Below the pieces are notes generated by a model that was not told the origin of the DNA, did no database searches, and was given only the letters and a program-made list of their open reading frames with translations. The position numbers and the translations under genes were made by a program. 31,057 nucleotides of DNA, taken from assembly GCA_946886405.1 (NCBI GenBank), contig CAMPIO010000039.1:1-31057 (forward strand), written 5' to 3'. Shown here piece after piece: positions 7,024 to 16,309 of this stretch. Within the stretch, counting starts at the first letter, position 1. Each line of letters starts with the position of its first letter. The DNA is from an uncultured Pseudoxanthomonas sp. GTDB taxonomy: Bacteria > Pseudomonadota > Gammaproteobacteria > Xanthomonadales > Xanthomonadaceae.

Positions 7024-7785
7024 ATGAGCGAATCCCCCTACGAACGCGGCACCACCCACTTCGGCTTCCGCGACGTCGCCGCCAAGGACAAGCAGAAGCT
7101 GGTGGGCGACGTCTTCACGTCGGTCGCCGGCAAGTACGACCTGATGAACGACCTGATGAGCCTGGGCATCCATCGGGTCTGGAAGCGCTACTTCGTCAGC
7201 ACCTGTCAGGTGAAGCGCGGCGATCGCGTGCTCGACCTGGCCGGTGGCACCGGCGACATCGCCGCACTGCTGAAAGATCGCGTGGGCGATACCGGCCAGA
7301 TCGTGCTGGGCGACATCAACGCCGGCATGCTGTCGGTGGGCCGCGATCGCATGACCGACCGCGGCGTGGTGCAGGGCCTGGAATACGTCCAGTGCAACGC
7401 CGAGGCGCTGCCGTTCCCGGATGCGAGCTTCGACCTGGTCACCATCGCCTTCGGGCTGCGCAACGTCACCGACAAGGAAGCCGCGCTGCGCGACATGCAT
7501 CGCGTGCTGAAGGTCGGCGGGCAGGCGCGCGTACTGGAGTTCTCAGAAGTGACCGTGGACTGGTTCAAGCCGGTGTACGACTTCCACTCGTTCAAGGTGC
7601 TGCCGAAGCTGGGGCAGCTGTTCGCGCAGGACGCCGGCAGCTACCAGTACCTGGCCGAGAGTATCCGCCAGCACCCGCCGCAGGCCGAATTGCAAGGCAT
7701 GATGGACGCGGCCGGTTTCGCACGGACCAGCTACAAGAACCTGTCCGCGGGCATCGTGGCCATCCACACCGGCTACAAGATTTGA
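7024..7785 (+). CDS. ubiE: Ubiquinone/menaquinone biosynthesis C-methyltransferase UbiE
   Basis: A 253-residue SAM-dependent methyltransferase; E. coli UbiE has 251. It methylates carbon of the benzoquinol (and, where present, naphthoquinol) ring in quinone synthesis at the membrane. SAM-binding motif I is DLAGGTGD at residues 71-78. The family signatures VFTSVAGKYDLMNDLMSLGIHRVWK, FGLRNVTD and the C-terminal SYKNLSAGIVAIHTGYK are present. It stands alone between the metzincins and a REP pair, so is probably its own transcript. Usual partners ubiJ and ubiB are not in the window. Confidence 0.97.
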   Translation: MSESPYERGTTHFGFRDVAAKDKQKLVGDVFTSVAGKYDLMNDLMSLGIHRVWKRYFVSTCQVKRGDRVLDLAGGTGDIAALLKDRVGDTGQIVLGDINAGMLSVGRDRMTDRGVVQGLEYVQCNAEALPFPDASFDLVTIAFGLRNVTDKEAALRDMHRVLKVGGQARVLEFSEVTVDWFKPVYDFHSFKVLPKLGQLFAQDAGSYQYLAESIRQHPPQAELQGMMDAAGFARTSYKNLSAGIVAIHTGYKI

Positions 7786-7804
7786 CCAGGGCGCCGAGTG
7801 CTCT

Positions 7805-7878
7805 GTAGGAGCGCCCCATGGGCGCGATGCTTTTCCATCACCCCGCTTAAGAGCATCGCGGGCATGGCCCGCTCCTAC
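7805..7878. repeat. Inverted pair of GTAG-type REP elements after ubiE
   Basis: The unit at 7805-7831 starts GTAGGAGCGCCCCATGGGCG and ends GATGCT. An inverted relative at 7852-7878 has GGGCCATGCCC as its own stem. The two share the GTAGGAGCG head and the CGATGCT tail but differ in the stem, with compensating changes on both sides of the loop, as in REP families. The pair separates ubiE from the M1 peptidase. Confidence 0.82.
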
Positions 7879-7978
7879 AAGGGGCCAAGGAACGGGCACA
7901 GGAGGGGAGCCGGGTAAGGCAGGCCCCGCCCGGCGCGGTAAACTGGGCACTTCCCCCCGTATCACTGGAAGTCTCCTG

Positions 7979-9892
7979 ATGCGTTCTCTGGCTTTGCTGT
8001 TGTCCTGTGCCGCCCTGCTGGCGGCCGGTTGTTCCAAGGAACCCGAATCCGCTCCCGTGGCCGCCACGCCCAAACCTGCCGCCGCTGCGCCCGTCGACCA
8101 TGACGAGCACTCCTACGCCGAGCCGCAAAAGGTGGCCATTGACGATCTGGCGCTGGACATTGCGGTCGATTTCGATGCCAAGACCATTGGCGGCACCGCG
8201 ACCTATACGCTGGACTGGAAGGACAAGGCCGCCACGCAGCTGGTGCTGGATACGCGCGACCTGACCATCTCGAAGGTGGAAGGCGAGGCCAACGGCGCGT
8301 GGGCGCCGCTGCAGTACGCCCTCGCTCCGAAAGACGCGGTGCTGGGCAGCAAGCTGACCATCGAGACGCCTGCCCGCAACACCAAGGTCAAGGTCATCTA
8401 CACCAGCTCGCCGGAGGCTTCCGGCCTGCAGTGGCTGACGCCGGAAATGACCGAAGGCAAGCAGTTGCCCTTCATGTTCAGCCAGTCGCAGCAGATCCAC
8501 GCGCGCAGCTGGGTGCCGCTGCAGGACACGCCGCAGGTCCGCTACACCTACAGCGCGCACGTGACGTCACGCCCGGACGTGATGGTGCTGATGAGCGCCG
8601 ACAACGATCCGGCCGCCGCACGCGATGGCGACTACACCTTCAAGATGCCGCAGAAGATCCCGTCGTACCTGATGGCGATCGCCGCCGGCGACCTGGTGTT
8701 CAAGCCGATCTCCGCGCGCAGCGGCGTGTGGGCCGAGCCGGCGATGGTCGACAAGGCCACGAAGGAATTCGAAGACACCGAGAAGATGATCTCCGCCACC
8801 GAGCAGCTGTACGGGCCCTACCGCTGGGACCGCTACGACATGCTGGTGCTGCCGCCATCGTTCCCGTACGGCGGCATGGAAAACCCGCGCCTGAGCTTCA
8901 TCACGCCCACCGTGATCGTCGGCGACAAGACGCTGGTCTCGCTGATCGCGCATGAACTGGCGCACAGCTGGTCGGGCAACCTGGTGACCTTCTCCAGCGC
9001 CAAGCACGGCTGGTTGAACGAGGGCTTCACCAGCTACGTGGAGAACCGCATCGTCGAAGCGCTGTACGGCAAGGAAACCTCCAGCATGGAGTACGCCATC
9101 GCCCGCAACAGCCTGAAGAAGGAGATCGGCACGATGCCGGAAGCGACGCAGTCGCTGGCGGTCAAGCCGGGCACCAAGCTGGATGCCGACGATGCACTCA
9201 GTGCGGTGTCGTACGACAAGGGCGCGTGGTTCCTTCAGTTCCTGGAAGAGCGCTTCGGTCGTCAGGAATTCGACGCCTTCCTGCGCGGTTACTTCGACCA
9301 CTTCGCCTTCCAGAGCATCACCACCGAGCAGTTCCTCGACTACGCGAAGAAGAATCTGTTCGACAAGCATCCCAACCTGGTCACCGATGCCGAGATCCAG
9401 GCGTGGGTGTACGGCCCGGGCATCCCGGCCGGCGCGCCGCAGGTACAGTCGCGCGGCTTCTCCAACACGGACACGGCACGCATCGCCTGGCAGGGCAGTG
9501 GCCAGCTGCCGAATCCCCAGCTGACCAACGAGTGGGTGACCCAGCAGTGGGTGCACTTCCTCGAGGGCATGGGCGAGAAGCTGACCGTCGAGCAGCTCAA
9601 GCAGCTCGACGATGCCTATCACTTCACCGGTACCGCCAACGGCGAGATCGCGATGCGCTGGTATCCGCTGGCCATCCGCAGCGGCTACGTGGACGCGCAA
9701 CCGGAGATCGCGAAGTTCATCGAGCGCGTCGGCCGTCGCAAGCTGATCATGCCGATCTACGAAGAGCTGGTGAAGACGCCGGAAGGGCTGACGCTGGCGA
9801 AAGAAAGCTTCGCGCGCGCCAGGCCGGGTTACCACCCGATCACGACCGGGTCGGTAGAAGCCCTGCTGGCGAAGGCGTCGACGGTGCCCTGA
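7979..9892 (+). CDS. M1-family metallopeptidase lipoprotein, leukotriene A4 hydrolase-like
   Basis: A 637-residue protein that begins with a lipoprotein signal, lipobox LAAGC with Cys18; Ser at +2 predicts outer-membrane sorting. The exopeptidase motif GGMEN is at residues 298-302. The gluzincin motif HELAH (325-329) is followed after 18 residues by Glu348 in WLNEGF, giving ligands His325, His329 and Glu348 with Glu326 as catalytic base. The stretch QSQQIHARSWVPLQDTP and the C-terminal helical domain resemble LTA4 hydrolase and related bacterial aminopeptidases. It probably trims N-termini of peptides in the periplasm. GGAAG precedes the ATG at 7979. The alpha/beta hydrolase starts only 4 bases after its stop. 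Confidence 0.93.
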   Translation: MRSLALLLSCAALLAAGCSKEPESAPVAATPKPAAAAPVDHDEHSYAEPQKVAIDDLALDIAVDFDAKTIGGTATYTLDWKDKAATQLVLDTRDLTISKVEGEANGAWAPLQYALAPKDAVLGSKLTIETPARNTKVKVIYTSSPEASGLQWLTPEMTEGKQLPFMFSQSQQIHARSWVPLQDTPQVRYTYSAHVTSRPDVMVLMSADNDPAAARDGDYTFKMPQKIPSYLMAIAAGDLVFKPISARSGVWAEPAMVDKATKEFEDTEKMISATEQLYGPYRWDRYDMLVLPPSFPYGGMENPRLSFITPTVIVGDKTLVSLIAHELAHSWSGNLVTFSSAKHGWLNEGFTSYVENRIVEALYGKETSSMEYAIARNSLKKEIGTMPEATQSLAVKPGTKLDADDALSAVSYDKGAWFLQFLEERFGRQEFDAFLRGYFDHFAFQSITTEQFLDYAKKNLFDKHPNLVTDAEIQAWVYGPGIPAGAPQVQSRGFSNTDTARIAWQGSGQLPNPQLTNEWVTQQWVHFLEGMGEKLTVEQLKQLDDAYHFTGTANGEIAMRWYPLAIRSGYVDAQPEIAKFIERVGRRKLIMPIYEELVKTPEGLTLAKESFARARPGYHPITTGSVEALLAKASTVP

Positions 9893-9895
9893 GGC

Positions 9896-10873
9896 ATGGC
9901 GCATCGCACGACCCGCACACGGACGGTCGCCCTGGTGGCGGCCGTTCTTGTGTGCGTCCTCGCGCTGTGGACATGGCGCGATCCGATGGCGCCGCTGCGT
10001 CAGGCCATGGCGGTGCAGGGATGGTGGATCGGCCTGTCCGAACACCGCATCGTCGTCGGTGATCATCGCTGGGCGTACGACGAGCGGGAGGCGAAGGATC
10101 CAGCGGCGCCGACCGTCGTGATGGTGCATGGCTTCACCGGCAGCAAGGAAAACTGGTATCCATTGGCGGAACGGCTCGGCGGACACTACCGGCTGGTCAT
10201 TCCCGACCTGCCCGGTTGGGGCGAAAGCCAGCGGCTGGACGGTGCCGACTACGGATTCAAGGCGCAGGCAGCGCGCCTGGCGGCGTTCCTGCGTGAAGTC
10301 CGTCGCGAGGGCAGCCCTGTCGTGCTGCTGGGGCATTCGATGGGCGGCGGCATCGTGGCGATCACCGCCGCCGATCACCCGGAGCTGGTGGCACGGCTGG
10401 GTCTGATCGACGCGGCGGGCGTGCGTTTCCGCGACAACGTGTTCGGCACCGAGGTGCTGGCCGGCAAGAATCCGTTCGCCGTGCAGGACGCGGCATCGCT
10501 GCAGCGCTATCTCGACACCGTCTTCCACGACCGCACGACGCAACCTGTCATTCCGTGGCCCGCCTCGCAGGCGGTGATCGACTGGCGCATCGCGCAGGCG
10601 CCGTTCGAACAGCAGGTGCTGGACCGCATCGGTCGCAGCGACGAACGTTTCCTGCCCGGCGAGCGTGCGGCGTTGATTCGCCAGCCGGCACTGCTGCTGT
10701 GGTGCCGGCAGGATCGCGTGATCGACCCCAGCGCAATGGCCCTGTATGCCGAGAAGATGCCGCAGGCGATGCTGATTTCACTCGACGGTTGCGGCCACAT
10801 GTCCATCATTGAAAAACCCGACGACGTGGCGGCTGCGGTCGCCCTGTTGATCCAGCGAGGCATTCCCCGATGA
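9896..10873 (+). CDS. Membrane-anchored alpha/beta hydrolase (lipase/esterase-like)
   Basis: A 325-residue protein with one N-terminal hydrophobic segment (about residues 10-26), so it is anchored to or exported across the inner membrane. The fold signatures are MVHGFTGSKENW (oxyanion loop) and the nucleophile elbow GHSMGG with Ser148. The predicted acid is Asp273 in CRQDRVID, and the base is His301 in CGHMS. The substrate cannot be read from sequence; the family includes Moraxella-type lipases and esterases. The start lies 4 bases after the M1 peptidase stop, and the stop overlaps the next start (ATGA), so the three genes are probably cotranscribed. Confidence 0.88.
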   Translation: MAHRTTRTRTVALVAAVLVCVLALWTWRDPMAPLRQAMAVQGWWIGLSEHRIVVGDHRWAYDEREAKDPAAPTVVMVHGFTGSKENWYPLAERLGGHYRLVIPDLPGWGESQRLDGADYGFKAQAARLAAFLREVRREGSPVVLLGHSMGGGIVAITAADHPELVARLGLIDAAGVRFRDNVFGTEVLAGKNPFAVQDAASLQRYLDTVFHDRTTQPVIPWPASQAVIDWRIAQAPFEQQVLDRIGRSDERFLPGERAALIRQPALLLWCRQDRVIDPSAMALYAEKMPQAMLISLDGCGHMSIIEKPDDVAAAVALLIQRGIPR

Positions 10874-11610
10874 AGAAGAACACGATACCTTTCCTGTTGC
10901 TGGTGCTCACTGGCGCACTCGTGATGTCCGGTTGCGGTGACCGCGAAGCCGAACGCGCCGCTGCGGCGGCGGCAGAGGCCGCAGCCATCGAGCAGCAGGC
11001 GGACGAACTGGCGAAGAAGTACGACAGCGCCGTGTCGTCCAGCGACTGGGACATGGCACGCATCCATGGCGTCGCGCTCGTCGACCAGTATCCGCAGAGC
11101 GCGGCGGCCGCGCGCATCGGACCTTCGCTGGAGGACGTGAAAGGCAGGGCCGAAGGCGCCCGCGAGCAGCGCAGGATGGAAACGCTGTGGGACTACTCGC
11201 AGATCGCCACCGAGGGCGGCACCCAGCGCTCCGCCGCCATCCTCAGCAAGGAACCGGTCGACGTGGACGGCAGCGGCGCCAAGCCGGTGCAGCTGGTGTT
11301 CCGCGACCACCCCAAGTGGAAGCGGAGCAGCTACCTGGTGCTGCAGGCCAGCGACTTCGCCAAGGCGTGCTATGGGCGCTGCCAGGTCACGGTGGTCGCC
11401 GACGGGGCTGCACCGAAGCGCATGTCGGCCAACCGGCCGGATACCGACGAAGCCATTGCGATGTTCATCGACGACAACAAGGCGCTGTGGCGCCTGGCGC
11501 GCAAGACGAAGGTGCTGGAAATCGAGTTCACGGTGAAGGATGGCAGCACGCACAAGGCCGTGTTCGAGACCGGTGGGCTGGATGGGAAGCAGATGGCAGG
11601 GTGGGATTGA
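10870..11610 (+). CDS. Hypothetical lipoprotein
   Basis: A 246-residue protein I do not recognise. It starts with a lipoprotein signal (KKNTIPFLLLVLTGALVMSGC, lipid-modified Cys22), followed by an Ala/Glu-rich, probably helical stretch up to about residue 50. The C-terminal half (from about residue 120) looks like a compact beta-rich domain with a Cys pair in KACYGRCQV. The ATG overlaps the hydrolase stop by 4 bases, so translation is probably coupled. The context suggests an envelope role alongside the M1 peptidase and hydrolase; no function can be assigned. Confidence 0.82.
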   Translation: MKKNTIPFLLLVLTGALVMSGCGDREAERAAAAAAEAAAIEQQADELAKKYDSAVSSSDWDMARIHGVALVDQYPQSAAAARIGPSLEDVKGRAEGAREQRRMETLWDYSQIATEGGTQRSAAILSKEPVDVDGSGAKPVQLVFRDHPKWKRSSYLVLQASDFAKACYGRCQVTVVADGAAPKRMSANRPDTDEAIAMFIDDNKALWRLARKTKVLEIEFTVKDGSTHKAVFETGGLDGKQMAGWD

Positions 11611-12300
11611 ATGTCGATAGCGCGTATGCGGGATATCGTCGGGTTCTCCTACGCGAGGTTGCGCGACAAGCTGAACGGCGGCGCTATTCGCGTCGATAAC
11701 GAAGCGAGTCTCCAATTGCAGTTCGCTGCGATCCTGAAGAGTGTGGGTGAAATCCATCTGTGCCGCCAAGGCGAGAGCTTTCGCGTCGAACTGGAAAAGC
11801 CCGTGTTGACGCGCGTTCCTGCAGGATTTAGCAAGAGCGGCACTGCGCGGGCCAAGGTCGACATATGGCTGGCGATATACGAGTCCGGGCACGTGGTGTG
11901 TTCTTGCGCCATCGAGATGAAGTTCTTCAAGCGCGTCAATCATCGAGAGCCGAACAATCGCTACGATGTTTTCGCCGATATCAGCAATCTTGAAGGCTAC
12001 GCGGGGGTAGCGGACATCGGCTACATCATGGTCGCCACGGATCACGATCACTACGTGAGCCAGTCCTCCTACTCGAAGGACACAGCCGACTTCGATTTCC
12101 GGCACGGCTCACGATATTCGAGAGGCTGTTTGCTGAGTTATCGCACTGAAAAGCCGTACGGAGTGGATATCCGACTATCGCGCGATTATGCGTTCCGTTG
12201 GGATGAGTGCCGCGATGGCACTCACTGCATGCTGCTGGCCGTGGATCCGGTCGTGGATGATCCTGGCACCGAGCGCGCAATAGGTGTTGTTGTCGCCTGA
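11611..12300 (+). CDS. Hypothetical protein with a PD-(D/E)XK nuclease-like residue pattern
   Basis: A 229-residue protein starting directly after the preceding stop (TGA-ATG). I do not recognise the family. It has the order of residues expected of a PD-(D/E)XK nuclease core: Glu31 in a helix (DNEASLQLQFAAIL), Asp84 in KVDIWLAI on a strand, then CAIEMKFFK with Glu102-x-Lys104, followed by a helix-like segment FADISNLEGY. No signal peptide is visible. Composition differs from its neighbours: 48% GC in bases 11941-12000 against 65% in 11281-11340 of the gene before (counted by hand). This suggests acquisition by transfer. Nuclease activity is only inferred; no methyltransferase or other defence partner is adjacent. 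Confidence 0.75.
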   Translation: MSIARMRDIVGFSYARLRDKLNGGAIRVDNEASLQLQFAAILKSVGEIHLCRQGESFRVELEKPVLTRVPAGFSKSGTARAKVDIWLAIYESGHVVCSCAIEMKFFKRVNHREPNNRYDVFADISNLEGYAGVADIGYIMVATDHDHYVSQSSYSKDTADFDFRHGSRYSRGCLLSYRTEKPYGVDIRLSRDYAFRWDECRDGTHCMLLAVDPVVDDPGTERAIGVVVA

Positions 12301-12319
12301 GTGACGGGAGCGCGGAGAA

Positions 12320-13765
12320 TCAGCCTGCCGAAACCACCCGGTTCCGTCCCATCGCCTTCGCGCGATAGAGCGCAACATCGGCCTGGCTGAGCAACGATTC
12401 CAGCCCCGCCATCCGCGCCGGCGAAGACGCCACGCCGACGCTGACGGTGATGTCCAGCAGGCGACCATCCTCGAGCGGAATGGGTTCGCTGGCCAAGACG
12501 CGCAGGCGCTCCGCTACGGCAAGCGCGGCGGCTGCATCCACGCCCGGCAGCAGCACGGCGAACTCTTCGCCGCCGAATCGTCCGAACAGGCCATCGTCAC
12601 GCAGGTGATCGCGCATCCGCGCGGCGAAGGTCGTGAGCACCGCGTCACCGGCAGCGTGGCCGTGGCGATCATTGACCGACTTGAAGTGATCGATGTCGAG
12701 CATCATCGCCACCGCCGTGCCGCCCGTCCGTTGGGCGTACTCCGTCATTTCCAGGCCTCGCCGCAGGAAGGCGCTGCGATTGAGTACGCCGGTCAGTGCG
12801 TCGTGGTCGGCCGCATGGTTGAGCGTGGCCAGCAAGCGGTTGCGCGCCGCGTTCACGCTGGCGACGGTGAGCGGTGCCACGGCCAGCAGCGCCATGCCCA
12901 TGCGCAGCGAAATGACGGGTTGCACGCTCGCGTCCTGCAGCTGCAGGTCGATCCATCCGGCAGCGATGGCGATCAGCGTCCACATGCACAGCAAGGCCGT
13001 GGCGAGTGCCGTGGTGAACAGCCGGTAGGCCAGCGCGCACCACAACAACGCGGGCACCGGAAATGCGATGGCTCCCGGCCCGCCGATCGCAGCGCCCAGC
13101 AGAATGGTGAGCGCCAGCGCGACCAGTGGCATCACCAGGTGCGGGCGCCTTCGGGCGCGGGACAGGCCGCCGCGCAGCTCACGCCAGAAGCCCGTCGGCG
13201 AGGGCGCCAGCAGGATTACCGGCAACAAGGCGACGTAGCTGACCAGTTCGGCGGAGAACCAGAAACCGCTGGCCGTCAGGAACCCCATGCGCATCATCGC
13301 GTGCGAGCCCAGGCTGCCCGCCAGGCTCGCGCCCAGCGCCGCCACCGCCGAGACGGCCAGCACCCACAGCATCGACAGGGGATGCTGCAGTTGGCGGTCA
13401 TCGTGCCGCACGTAGCGGAGCAGCAGGTAGCCGGCCAGCACGCCGGCCAGGTTCGCCCCCGTCAGCCGGAGCGTGGTGGGCAGGGACGTGCCGGTCATAA
13501 GGTCCGCGGCCACATATCCCAGTGCCGCCGCCGCCCAGCCCGCCGGCGAGGCCAGCGCGGGCCGGCGCGCGAACAGTCCCAGCAGCAGGGCGTTGGTGGG
13601 CCAGAACGTGGCGAGCTGCTGTTCGGGCCGGGTCAGGATCCCCAGGCCGCTGGCCAGGAAGACCACGACCGCCACAAGCAGGGCCTGCAAGACGATTCGC
13701 CGGAACGTGACAAATGCAGGGACGTGGATGTCCTGCGAAGGAGGTTGCCGATGCTGCGCGACCAT
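12320..13765 (-). CDS. Membrane-bound diguanylate cyclase (MASE1-like sensor plus GGDEF)
   Basis: A 481-residue protein. Residues from about 20 to 310 are strongly hydrophobic, with around eight to ten membrane segments, and resemble a MASE1-type sensory domain (FWPTNALLLG near the start). The C-terminal 170 residues form a GGDEF domain: DALTGVLNRSAF, MLDIDHFKSVNDRHGH, and the active site GGEEF at 398-402. It should make cyclic-di-GMP from GTP at the inner membrane. The inhibitory RxxD site is degenerate: residues 389-392 read RDDG. The ATG at 13765 is preceded by AGGGG with a 5-base spacer. The gene converges on the PD-(D/E)XK-like gene with a 19-base gap. Confidence 0.92.
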   Translation of the reverse strand: MVAQHRQPPSQDIHVPAFVTFRRIVLQALLVAVVVFLASGLGILTRPEQQLATFWPTNALLLGLFARRPALASPAGWAAAALGYVAADLMTGTSLPTTLRLTGANLAGVLAGYLLLRYVRHDDRQLQHPLSMLWVLAVSAVAALGASLAGSLGSHAMMRMGFLTASGFWFSAELVSYVALLPVILLAPSPTGFWRELRGGLSRARRRPHLVMPLVALALTILLGAAIGGPGAIAFPVPALLWCALAYRLFTTALATALLCMWTLIAIAAGWIDLQLQDASVQPVISLRMGMALLAVAPLTVASVNAARNRLLATLNHAADHDALTGVLNRSAFLRRGLEMTEYAQRTGGTAVAMMLDIDHFKSVNDRHGHAAGDAVLTTFAARMRDHLRDDGLFGRFGGEEFAVLLPGVDAAAALAVAERLRVLASEPIPLEDGRLLDITVSVGVASSPARMAGLESLLSQADVALYRAKAMGRNRVVSAG

Positions 13766-13895
13766 GTTGCCCCTGCCCGTTGCCGACTGCGCGGGGCATG
13801 GCCGCTCCAGCCCATCCCCCGGCCTTACCTTACGTCACAAATGCGGGCGAGTGGCGCTCTCCGTGCCGATGCCGGGCAGGCAGCGGCGCGCGGGC

Positions 13896-14828
13896 TTACA
13901 GCGCGTAACCGAACTGTTGCTTGAACTGCTCGTTGAATTCGTCGAAGTCGAAGCGCTGGTTCTGGGTCCCGGGATGCTCGACCTTCAGCGCCCCCATCAG
14001 GTTGCCCATGCGGCCGATGGTCAGCCAGTCGTAGCCCTTCTCGATGCCGAAGATCAGGCCGGCGCGGAAGGCGTCGCCGCAGCCGGTCGGGTCGGTCACG
14101 CGGCGCTCGTGCGCCGGCGGGATGTCATAGGTCTTCCCGGGCGTGTGGATCAGCGAACCATGCGGGCCGCGCGTGGTGATGTAGGCCTTCACCCGCGTGA
14201 CGATGTCGGCCTCGCTCCAGCCGGTACGCTCCTGCAGCAGGTTCGACTCGTAGTCGTTGACCGTCACGTAGTCCGCCAGCTCGATGAAGTGGCGCAGTTC
14301 CTCGCCGTTGAACAGCGGCATGGCCTGGCCGGGGTCGAAGATGAAGGGGATCCCCAGTTCGTGGAACTCGGCGGCGTTCTGCAGCATCGCCTCGCGGCCG
14401 TCCGGACTGACGATGCCGAACTCGATGCCCGGCACGTCGCGCACGTGGTTCTCGTAGCTGCGCATCATCGCGCCCGGGTGGAACGCGGTGATCTGGTTGT
14501 TGTCGTGGTCGGTGGTGATGAACGCCTGCGGGGTGAACAGTTCGTCGATCACCTTCACCTGCTCCAGGCGGATGCCCTGCTCGGTGAACCACTCGCGGTA
14601 AGGGCCGAAGTCCTGACCCACCGTGGCCATCGGGATCGGATCGCCGCCCAGCAGCTTCAGGTTGTAGGCGATGTTGCCCGCGCAGCCGCCGAACTCGCGG
14701 CGCATGCGCGGCACCAGGAACGACACGTTAAGGATGTGCACCTTGTCGGGCAGGATGTGGTTCTTGAACTGGTCCGGGAACACCATGATGGTGTCGTAGG
14801 CAAGGGAACCACAGATCAGTGCGGACAT
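13896..14828 (-). CDS. PfkB-family adenosine kinase
   Basis: A 310-residue ribokinase-fold kinase. The N-terminal GSLAYDTIMVFPDQFKNHIL and the following GGCAGNIAYNLKLLGG, VGQDFGPYREW and HPGAM closely resemble mycobacterial adenosine kinase as I recall it. The C-terminal signature DPTGCGDAFRAG is at 246-257, with Asp252 the likely catalytic base. It should phosphorylate adenosine to AMP in purine salvage; another nucleoside or sugar substrate cannot be excluded. The frame stays open for more than 1.3 kb upstream, but that part is antisense to mreB and has no kinase similarity, so I start at the ATG at 14828 (MSALICGS). It is divergent from mreB. Confidence 0.88.
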   Translation of the reverse strand: MSALICGSLAYDTIMVFPDQFKNHILPDKVHILNVSFLVPRMRREFGGCAGNIAYNLKLLGGDPIPMATVGQDFGPYREWFTEQGIRLEQVKVIDELFTPQAFITTDHDNNQITAFHPGAMMRSYENHVRDVPGIEFGIVSPDGREAMLQNAAEFHELGIPFIFDPGQAMPLFNGEELRHFIELADYVTVNDYESNLLQERTGWSEADIVTRVKAYITTRGPHGSLIHTPGKTYDIPPAHERRVTDPTGCGDAFRAGLIFGIEKGYDWLTIGRMGNLMGALKVEHPGTQNQRFDFDEFNEQFKQQFGYAL

Positions 14829-16190
<1,362 letters not shown>

Positions 16191-16191
16191 T

Positions 16192-16290
16192 GAGGCAGGA
16201 ACGAGTGGGGGAGGAGTGAGACGTGAGTCGAAGCGACTCCCCCGTCATGGCCTGTGCTGCACCCCTCACTCCCCACTTCTCGTTCCTCAC
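16192..16290. repeat. Imperfect inverted repeat (GAGTGAG family) between mreB and mreC
   Basis: The left arm at about 16192-16220 contains AGGAACGAG and GGAGGAGTGAG; the right arm at about 16265-16290 contains CACTCCCC and CTCGTTCCT. AGGAACGAG (16197-16205) and CTCGTTCCT (16280-16288) are exact complements. Inside lies a smaller hairpin GAGTCG-AAG-CGACTC (16225-16239). The GGAG/GAGTGAG vocabulary is shared with the inverted repeat after rodA at 21136-21214, which suggests one repeat family. Confidence 0.6.
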
Positions 16291-16309
16291 CACTGGCTTC
16301 TAGCCCCCC

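Noticed and set aside
8567..10543. Minus-strand open frame of about 658 codons opposite the M1 peptidase and hydrolase
   Set aside because: Same reasoning; both plus-strand genes have clear catalytic motifs.
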